14,769 nucleotides of DNA, taken from NCBI GenBank assembly GCA_015039465.1, contig MU129987.1, positions 223,332 through 238,100 of the forward strand, read 5' to 3'. The translations under genes and the position numbers were made by a program. The notes below the pieces were generated by a model. That model was not told the DNA's origin. It ran no database searches and saw only the letters and a program-made list of their open reading frames with translations. This document shows, one piece after another, positions 9,380 to 14,769 of this stretch. Source of the stretch: Phlegmacium glaucopus. Lineage: Eukaryota > Basidiomycota > Agaricomycetes > Agaricales > Cortinariaceae. The stretch's first letter is position 1. Every line of letters starts with the position of its first letter.

Positions 9380-9863
9380 GTAAGTAAATTATATATATCA
9401 TCTTCAGCTCTAATTTCTCACATCATGCTCAGTAAAAACAAGAAGTCATGTAAATCATGTAATAGTCACATGAAAGATAGGCAAAAGTCAAGCAAAAGTC
9501 ACATACCTGACTAAATGACAAAGATTTTGACGCTTACATGACTACTAAAATTGGTGTTCACTAGCACTGTTCATCAAGATCAATCAAAAGTTGGTGTGAA
9601 ACCATTAGTCATTGATGCATCAATCATTGCTATAATATGTAATATCACTAAGATACTAATAGTAAGTAATAGTAACTACAACTTAGCTCAATGGCAAGGT
9701 CGTGCCAATGCTGACTAAACTGGTTTTTAATTTGAGATCAGAATCTGACCGTCTTGAGACTCAAAATTCCAATTAGAGCCATTTTAAAAACATATGACCA
9801 GTTGACCTTGTGTTCATCAATTTCATAGTTGTGTGGTAGTCAAAAATTTTGCAATTTAGTCTA

Positions 9864-9888
9864 GTAAAGTCACAAACTATGACTTTAC
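9864..9888. repeat. Perfect 9-bp-stem hairpin
   Basis: GTAAAGTCA at 9864-9872 and TGACTTTAC at 9880-9888 pair perfectly around a 7-base loop. The same word recurs in the subterminal region of this element's right end (10813-10834), so it is probably a transposase-motif relic, not an RNA structure. Confidence 0.6.
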
Positions 9889-10365
9889 CTGACTTTACTG
9901 TTGATAGGATCCATATAGCCTCTAGGTTCGTAAACTGGTTATTTTTGTGATTTAACAACTTCGCAGTATACACGGATGCCTCGCGGGTACCAACTTCATT
10001 TGCACTCTTATTTGCGGTTCTTGCACATCCTTTGCACCTCGCACAACATGATATAATCCTCACATGGCCTCTGCACATCGCTTCTACGACCTTCATGACT
10101 ATCCAAAGCACCCTCATTCCTCCTTGCATTTCATACTTTGACATATCTTCAGTGTCTCTCAGTCAATATTGGACTTAAATGTTTCATCCCTTCACAACCA
10201 CACCTTCGCACAGCCACTATCTAATCTCGTGGTCTTTCACGATTCGCATACACATTCCTTACCTCTCCGTGCATCCCTTGCATTGGTTTTATTATGGTCC
10301 ATGTTTATTTTGCATTTACTTTCTTTCATCTTTCCATATATATATATTTATCATCCTTTTGAAAC

Positions 10366-10389
10366 AGGAGGTCATTCAACTGACCTCCT
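10366..10389. repeat. Perfect 9-bp-stem hairpin
   Basis: AGGAGGTCA (10366-10374) and TGACCTCCT (10381-10389) pair perfectly around a 6-base loop. It lies inside the hAT-like element at 9430-10850. No run of T follows, so it does not look like a terminator. Confidence 0.6.
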
Positions 10390-10886
10390 TACTCATCACC
10401 TTTATTTTTACTTTATCTCCTATTCCTTTGTTACCAAACCACTGGGCCAATGTAACTTCACATTAGCTCAATTTTACATTACTGTTTCACATATCTGCAC
10501 CTGGTTAGTTTACAACTCTTGTATTAAGTATCCGTAGCAAGTAGGAGGCATGGTGAACAAGAGACGGCCAGAGTTTTGATCCCATAAACTTTGCAGCAAC
10601 ATTCTAAGTCAATAAGTCTCATTCTTTAAGCTTCTTTGCATACTGTGTTATCATTTGTGAACTTTGCTATCTTTGCGGCCTACTCTTCTTGCGTATCTCA
10701 ATACCGCAAACTTCTCTTTAATTCTATTGAGGAAAGCTACATTAACCCCTCCGAACTATGTTACTACTTGCAGTCTGATCCCACCACAGGTACATCACTG
10801 TGACTCTACCTGACTTTACTGTGACTTTACCTGACTTCTCATTTTTACTGAGCATTATATGTCTTTTATAATTTATTCAATTTTAG

Positions 10887-11039
10887 GTCACCAAAAATTT
10901 GATGATTCTGTCTTGGTTGTTGCATTTTTTTTTTCCATGGAGGGTGAAGGGAAATTTATCAAACTTGGCTGAGCATGATGGTATTGGTTTGACCTACAAG
11001 GTCATCCTATGCTATCCCCCACTAATACTGATTGGTAGC
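10887..11039 (+). pseudogene. Coding-like exon of the unidentified gene, interrupted at its 3' end
   Basis: Starts after the acceptor ttcaattttag (ending 10886). The single base left over at 9379 joins the first two bases here to give TGT (Cys), so the frame of the 9136-9379 exon continues as CHQKFDDSVLVVA and SMEGEGKFIKLG until a TGA near 10970. A shifted frame then reads EHDGIGLTYKVILCYPP up to the MITE insertion point at 11039. A T10 tract at 10925-10934 may have slipped. The protein is not recognised. The phase match with the upstream exon is the main support. Confidence 0.35.
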
Positions 11040-11368
11040 GAGGTCTTTGCTGTGATCCACCAGATCTGATCAGATCTGAGCAGATTTGGCAGGCATTTTG
11101 AGCAGATCTGCTCAGATGGTCAGATCTGAGCAGAATGGAAACTATATACCTCCCTAACCTTAGTAAAACCCTAACCAAACCCTAACCAAACCCTAACCAA
11201 ACCTTAACCAAACCATAACAGAAGTAGCTGGTAGGTCTCTATTTTGCTCAGATCCACTTGGATCCACTCAGAATCCAAGCAGAATCTGAGCAGATCTGAG
11301 CAGAACTGGTCAGATATAACAATTCTGATCAGATCTGATCAGATCTGGTGGGGGACAGAAAAGTACTG
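11040..11368. mobile_element. MITE copy 1, 329 bp, with perfect 8-bp target duplication
   Basis: Left end GAGGTCTTTGCTGTGATCCA; right end, read inward on the minus strand, CAGTACTTTTCTGTCCCCCA. Both ends continue CCAGATCTGATCAGATCTG. The flanks are TTGGTAGC at 11032-11039 and 11369-11376, a perfect 8-bp target duplication of the kind made by hAT transposases. The structure is TIR, subterminal arrays of AGATCTGATC/CTGAGCAGA words, and a central 11-bp CCCTAACCAAA array (about 11164-11216). Removing the element and one duplication leaves an open frame across the site. It carries no coding capacity and would depend on a transposase from elsewhere. Confidence 0.9.
11164..11216. repeat. 11-bp telomere-like array in MITE copy 1
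   Basis: About five units of CCCTAACCAAA, the last ones decayed to CCTTAACCAAA and CCATAAC. The unit is 11 bp and internal to a MITE, so this is not a telomere. Confidence 0.8.
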
Positions 11369-11376
11369 TTGGTAGC

Positions 11377-11819
11377 ATGGGTAGAAAGCTTAAATGTTGC
11401 CATCAGGAAAATGAGTGGACTTTGAATTCACTTACCTGTTTTGGAAGCAGCCCTGAATCACATTCCTGGTCAATAAAATCATTCATTCAACATTAACATC
11501 CTCATCACTCATCATATCCTCAATGTCTTCCACTATGCTCTCAATCATTTACACTATCAACATGCTCCTAAACATCTACCATCCATTGGTTCCTTGGCTA
11601 GAGATACAACAAAGCGATCAATCTACTATTCACATTAGTGATTGGCTTGCATTTGATCATATCTTTGGCCCATCATTTCAAGAACAGCCCCTTTATGGAT
11701 GCATCAACTACATCTCCCATTATGTAGCTATGGACCCACAAGTCTTCCTCTCAGCTATCTATCTTGTCATACCTCCCTCCTGGATCGCGCTCAGTCCCCT
11801 ATCCTGGATTATCTACCTC
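11377..11819 (+). pseudogene. Coding-like remnant between two insertions
   Basis: Continuing from 11039 after removal of the MITE, the frame reads MGRKLKCCHQENEWTLNSLT and stays open to a TAA near 11492. A second frame (11523 onward) is open for 99 codons to the next insertion at 11819, with SDWLAFDHIFGPSFQEQ and PQVFLSAIYLVIPP. I recognise no domain. Composition is consistent with old coding sequence but not proof of it. The open frame formally continues into the repeat array of the element starting at 11820; that tail (SPSSVRV units) is an artefact. Confidence 0.3.
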
Positions 11820-11842
11820 CAAGACTTTACACTCACCCACCA

Positions 11843-12041
11843 GTCTGATCGGAATCCGAGTAGTCCGAGTAAAAACATCAAAAGTCCAAGTTCAGTCCGA
11901 GTCAGTCCGAGTTCAGTCCGAGTTCAGTCCGAGTTCAGTCCGAGCTGAGTCCGAGCTGAGTCCGAGCTGAGTCCGAGTCCAAGTAAAAAATTACTTGAAC
12001 TCGGACTCAACTCAGACTCAGCTCAGACTGAACTCGGACTG
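11843..12041. repeat. Foldback subterminal array (GAGTCCGAG words)
   Basis: Head-to-tail words such as gttcagtccga and gctgagtccga run to about 11985. After a short A/T centre (aagtaaaaaattactt) they continue in inverted orientation (ctcggact, actcagactcagctc). The arms can pair into a long imperfect hairpin. In the right arm several cgga/tccg words appear as caga/tctg. Confidence 0.85.
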
Positions 12042-12159
12042 CATCAAGAAAAATGATTTTGACACCTTTAGTGCATCCTGGTGCATTGACCATCTGGATT
12101 AAATCACATCAGGAGGCCCTGGGAGTCCCTTAGAATTTATGTAGAATTTATGAAATTTC

Positions 12160-12492
12160 CAGTACTTTGCTGTCCCCCACCAGATCTGATCTGATCTGAT
12201 CAGAATTGTTATATCTGACCAGATCTGCTCAGATCTGCTCAGATTCTGAGTGGATCCAAGTGGATCTGAGAAAATAGAGACCTACTAGCTACTTCTCTTA
12301 AGGTTTGGTTAAGGTTTGTTAAGGTTTGGTTAAGGTTTGAGTTAAGGTTTGGTTAAGGTTTGAGTTAAGGTTTGGTTAGGGTTTTATTAAGGTTAGGGAG
12401 GTATATCATTTCCATTCTGCTCAGATCTGCTCAGAATGCCTGCCAAATCTGCTCAGATCTGATCAGATCTGGTGGATCACAGCAAAGACCTT
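12160..12492. mobile_element. MITE copy 2, 333 bp, inverted relative to copy 1 and nested
   Basis: Begins CAGTACTTTGCTGTCCCCCA and ends as the complement of AAGGTCTTTGCTGTGATCCA. It is a close inverted copy of 11040-11368, including the gagaagtagctagtaggt interior (read on the minus strand). The flanks are gaaatttc (12152-12159) and gaattttc (12493-12500), 7 of 8 matching, a slightly decayed 8-bp target duplication. The internal 11-bp array (about 12298-12378) is longer than in copy 1. It lies wholly inside the 11820-13019 element, so it inserted later. Confidence 0.88.
12298..12378. repeat. 11-bp array in MITE copy 2
   Basis: About seven units of TTAAGGTTTGG with one- to two-base length variants (gagttaaggtttggttaagg). 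It corresponds to the CCCTAACCAAA array of MITE copy 1 but is longer and further decayed from CCCTAA to CCTTAA. Confidence 0.8.
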
Positions 12493-12760
12493 GAATTTTC
12501 ATATAGAATGTTTAACTGCCATGTCCAGGAAAGTATTTTTCAATTTTCTCAATAAGGAGAGCTGCTATTATAGAATTTAAACATATTCAGGGTCCTAAAA
12601 CAATTCTCTACCATCTTTAAAAAATTTCCTTTTTTGGAATCTTATGTAATCTACTCTGACCCACCATATGCTTGAAATCATGCTTATCTGTGATCATGTG
12701 ACCAATAGTCTGTGTGGGAAGAGGACAAACATGGGTACAAACAAGTAGTCTAAGCAATTT

Positions 12761-12996
12761 ACTTGGACTGAGTCTGAGTAAGTCCGATCAGAATCCGATC
12801 GGAATCCGATGAAACACAGTCCGATCAGATTCCGAGTAAGTCCGAGCAATTTACTCGGACTGAACTCGGACTGGGCTCAGACTCAAAACTTGAAAATGGC
12901 TGGTGCTCCAGCCAAATTTGAGTCCGATCGGACTGCTTGGAATCCGATCAGAATCCGATCAGAATCTGATCAGATTACTCGGAGTCCGATCGGAAT
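12761..12996. repeat. Subterminal array (TCCGATCGGAA words) of the 1.2 kb element
   Basis: A mix of the palindromic word TCCGATCGGA and versions with one or both CpGs changed (TCCGATCAGA, TCTGATCAGA), along with ACTCGGACTGA words. It adjoins the right terminus at 13019. The open frame at 12809-13012 only reads through the repeat. Confidence 0.85.
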
Positions 12997-13027
12997 TAGT
13001 GGCTTAGTGTAAAGACCTCTCTACCTC

Positions 13028-13263
13028 TTATCTTATCATTCACTGCCAAAACCAACATTCACACAGTACCTGACACCTTCCCACCCTCTTTATGACAATT
13101 TAGGAAGCCCAGGAGGATCACGACTAAGCAGGAATTGCAGATGAATCAGCAGCAGAGGATTATTCTCGCAGAGTGTCAAGTGTTATCAAGGCTGCACGAC
13201 ATGGGATCATGGGCAAGTAGTAAAATAATAGATGGAGTTAACTCTCTAGGTACATACATTGTT
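13028..13263 (+). pseudogene. Coding-like remnant downstream of the 1.2 kb insertion
   Basis: If the 11820-13019 element and one target duplication are removed, the frame that reads SWIIYL up to 11819 continues here as LSYHSLPKPTFTQYLTPSHP and stays open for about 36 codons. Alternatively, an exon starting after tgacaatttag (ending 13103) reads PRRITTKQELQMNQQQRI and AECQVLSRLHDMGSWASS, also open to about 13260. The two frames differ, so the structure is unresolved. No family is recognised. Confidence 0.3.
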
Positions 13264-14091
13264 TGTTTTTAAACAGTACCTACAGATGATGTTCACCCTT
13301 CTCCAAAAAAATTGTAATATTTCTTGAATTGAATTGACTCAGAATTTTTGGCCCAAATGGTTGACAAATCAAATCAAATATTAATTTAATAAATAAAGAC
13401 ATAAATTAAGTTAAATAACTGGACAGGCCCAGCCTAGAGAGATATATGAGCTGAGATGGTGGGATCAGAATACATGAAGCCCACAAAAAAACACAGACAA
13501 ATCCAAGACAAATCCACATGACTTGAGAAAAGGAGAAAGCATCATAATAGGGGCACAGCAGGGGATTACCTCCAAAGGAGGGACACAAACCCTGAGTCAT
13601 ACAGTCCATAAAATGAACTTTACAACCCTCAATACCTGTCATAACGGTTCAACTGTGCCCACAAATGCAACCCCAATTCAAAAAACATGCTTCTAAGGTC
13701 TCAAATAAGTCCACATCCTTTACAGGCTCATGTAGACCTCACCGCACACCTCTGAGAGGCAGGTTACAAAAAAACAAAATTTTTATTTCTCTACTTTAAT
13801 ATCTATCTTATTCAAAACAGTTAAGAGACACCTAAGTAAAGAGAGAGAAATTGTGAACCAACTATGTGGATGGCCTGGCTCTTATATAGCCCATGGATGT
13901 GCATGGACCATTTGGCCACGTGCTGTTTGCCACTTTAGTTGCCAATTGCTGTGGTATTATATATGTACTAGTATATTTATGTATTACTATTTTATTATTA
14001 TTTTATTACTAGTATATATGATGTTTAGAATAATTGAATATAATTTTATTATTATTATTATTATTCTGTTGTGTAAGACCATTCAAATATC
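13264..14091. other. No gene recognised; AT-rich, ATT microsatellite at the end
   Basis: This stretch is AT-rich with no recognised protein. The minus-strand open frame 13406-13642 (78 codons) matches nothing I know. A run of TTA/ATT triplets lies at 14045-14066, with looser TTA repeats from about 13980. Confidence 0.5.
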
Positions 14092-14468
14092 GAGGTCTTT
14101 ACAGTGCCCCACGGTTTCCGCTCGGATTCCATGCATTCCGAGGAGGCTCCTCGGACTCCGAGCAGCATATTTTCTGGCAGGTAACCCACCCAAATTTGTG
14201 ACTTTGCTCGGAATATATTCCACTCGGAATCCACTCGGACTCCGAGTGGATTCCGAGTAAATTACTTGGAATCCACTCAGACTCCGAGTCCGAATTGAGA
14301 ATTCCACCTCAATTCCACTTGGAATCCACTTGGAATCCAAACAGAATCCAAATAGAGTCCACTTGGATTCCACTCAGAATCCGAATGGAATCCGAATGGA
14401 CTCCACTTGGATTCCACTCAGAATCCAAGTGGAGTCCATTCGGAATTGAGTTGGATTCCACTCAGAAA
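14092..14468. mobile_element. TIR family member, left end and subterminal arrays
   Basis: Begins GAGGTCTTTACAGTGCCCCA, the same terminus as 11040 and (inverted) 13019. It is followed by about 350 bp of GGAATCCACTCGGA/TTCCACTTGGA words, many with the central CpG changed to CA or TG. If 8-bp duplications apply, the left copy is caaatatc at 14084-14091. No matching right terminus or duplication was found by 14769, so the element is truncated or continues beyond the window. The open frames in both directions across it are repeat-driven. Confidence 0.65.
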
Positions 14469-14486
14469 CAGTATTATTTACCAATT

Positions 14487-14569
14487 AAAAAAAAGTGCAC
14501 TCATTGGGAATTGAACCAGCATCACTGCAACAATAAAGCCTGGCACTTTAACACCTGAGCCATACCGGC
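14487..14569 (-). other. tRNA-like Pol III unit (pseudo-tRNA or SINE head)
   Basis: On the minus strand, 14569 to 14496 (74 nt) has an A box TGGCTCAGGTG (14562-14552), a D-arm-like GGCTC...GTGCC, and a B box GGTTCAATTCC (14517-14507). It is followed at once by T8 (14494-14487), a good Pol III terminator. Only the outermost acceptor pairs and two T-stem pairs form, and no sound anticodon arm is seen, so this is not a working tRNA. The box spacing and terminator make a tRNA-derived pseudogene or SINE head the best explanation. Confidence 0.5.
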
Positions 14570-14718
14570 AATTTGTAGGGCTTAAAACTTAGTAAATATA
14601 TTCACATGTGGGAACTATGTCCTAAAGCGTCCAAACCCTTTGCCCTGTCTGCGTCACAACCTGTCACAACCCATTGTCCTGCGTCGCAACCCATTCCTCT
14701 TCTCTATTTCCCTCCATC

Positions 14719-14769
14719 ATGCCCGTCACCACACGCCACCAATCCCACCCCAACCCGAACAAGGTCGAC
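14719..14769 (+). CDS. Possible 5' end of a host gene, cut by the window edge
   Basis: The ATG at 14719 opens a frame with no stop to the window end, reading MPVTTRHQSHPNPNKVD. The sequence changes sharply here: it is GC-rich with CpGs (gcccgtcaccacacgcc), unlike the AT-rich, CpG-poor DNA before it. The upstream 100 bases are pyrimidine-rich (tcctcttctctatttccctcc just before the ATG), as is common at fungal promoters and start sites. Too little is present to name a function. A chance frame cannot be excluded. Confidence 0.4.
   Translation, partial: MPVTTRHQSHPNPNKVD

Larger units (their letters stand above)
9430..10850. mobile_element. Non-autonomous hAT-like TIR element, ~1.42 kb
   Basis: The left end CAGTAAAAACAAGAAGTCA and the right end, read on the minus strand, CAGTAAAAATGAGAAGTCA match at 17 of 19 positions; the pairing extends outward as CTCAGT/ACTGAG and ATGCTCAGT/ACTGAGCAT. 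Both ends are followed by repeated AAGTCA-type words (about 9443-9510 and 10793-10836), as in hAT subterminal regions. The flanking 8-mers atcatgct and agcattat agree at only 5 of 8, so the target duplication is weak. No transposase is seen. The two longest open frames (9773-10144 minus, 10169-10537 plus) match nothing I know. The flanks form a normal ~75-bp intron when the element is removed. Confidence 0.6.
11820..13019. mobile_element. TIR element, 1.2 kb, perfect 8-bp target duplication, host of a nested MITE
   Basis: Left end CAAGACTTTACACTCACCCA (11820 on); right end, read on the minus strand from 13019, GAGGTCTTTACACTAAGCCA. The ends agree with the termini of the neighbouring MITEs and share CTTTACACT with each other. 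The flanks are TCTACCTC at 11812-11819 and again at 13020-13027, a perfect 8-bp target duplication. Subterminal arrays of TCCGAG/CTGAGTCCGAG words (11843-12041) and TCCGATCGGAA words (12761-12996) lie inside both ends, and the left array folds back on itself. A second MITE copy (12160-12492) is inserted inside. Without it the element was about 860 bp. The remaining interior has no coding signal. Confidence 0.85.

Noticed and set aside
9773..10144. Minus-strand open frame of 123 codons in the hAT-like element
   Set aside because: No transposase motif or known family is visible. It is kept only as a note, since a random frame of this length is possible.
10169..10537. Plus-strand open frame of 122 codons
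   Set aside because: It is hydrophobic and aromatic-rich in T-rich DNA, contains a TATATA run, and a second overlapping frame is also open, so there is no clear coding signal.
10536..10583. Another tRNA-like A/B box pair (tagcaagtagg ... gagttttgatccc)
   Set aside because: Both boxes need gaps or several mismatches, and there is no terminator or fold.
11164..12378. Telomere or interstitial telomere tract
   Set aside because: The unit is 11 bp (CCCTAACCAAA), it is short and it is internal to MITEs in both orientations.
11040..12492. The two MITE copies as the long TIRs of a single 1.45-kb element
   Set aside because: Each copy has its own complete pair of ends and its own 8-bp duplication (TTGGTAGC; gaaatttc/gaattttc), and one lies inside a third element with a separate duplication.
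13406..13642. Minus-strand open frame of 78 codons
   Set aside because: No recognised domain and no neighbouring splice or homology support.
14083..14558. Open frames in both directions across the right-hand TIR element
   Set aside because: They are driven by the GGAATCCACT-type repeat, which lacks stops in several frames.

Overview
The window looks like a repeat-rich, gene-poor stretch of a fungal genome, most likely a basidiomycete. The evidence is a KDZ (Kyakuja-Dileera-Zisupton) transposase remnant, Helitron replicase/helicase remnants of the fungal type, and many 42-62 bp GT-AG introns. Almost everything is mobile-element debris. The only candidate ordinary host gene start is the last ~50 bases, which are GC-rich. 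The species cannot be named from the sequence.

Layout. 1-525: right part of a terminal-inverted-repeat (TIR) element with an 11-bp array, a 54-bp minisatellite and a CTCGGAACTG array. 525-1440: AT-rich degenerate tandem repeats. 1514-3795 (minus strand): decayed KDZ transposase lacking its N-terminal half, with five recognisable 48-51 bp introns. 3826-4179: T-tract plus palindrome units. 4190-4772: nothing recognised. 4773-9003 (plus strand): Helitron debris in the wrong order: N-terminal part (copy 1), an unclassified insert, the segment that normally lies downstream of the HUH motif, then the N-terminal part again (copy 2). Neither copy shows the HUH motif itself or a helicase. 9136-13263: scattered coding-like pieces, perhaps of one unidentified gene, cut by three insertions: a ~1.42 kb hAT-like element in an apparent intron, a 329 bp MITE with an 8-bp target duplication, and a 1.2 kb element with a perfect 8-bp target duplication that itself carries a second copy of the MITE. 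14092-14468: another member of the same TIR family. 14496-14569 (minus strand): a decayed tRNA-like Pol III unit. 14719-14769: possible first codons of a gene that runs off the window.

The most interesting signal is the TIR family. Eight element ends share a common ~22-bp terminus, with CTTT near position 6 and CCAC near position 18. The DNA behind the ends consists of arrays of different short palindromic words. These words look like one CpG-containing sequence at different stages of CpG-to-TpG/CpA decay. The Helitron region (4861-9420) has only six CpG dinucleotides by my count, so methylation-linked decay appears to have shaped the whole locus. No element here looks autonomous.
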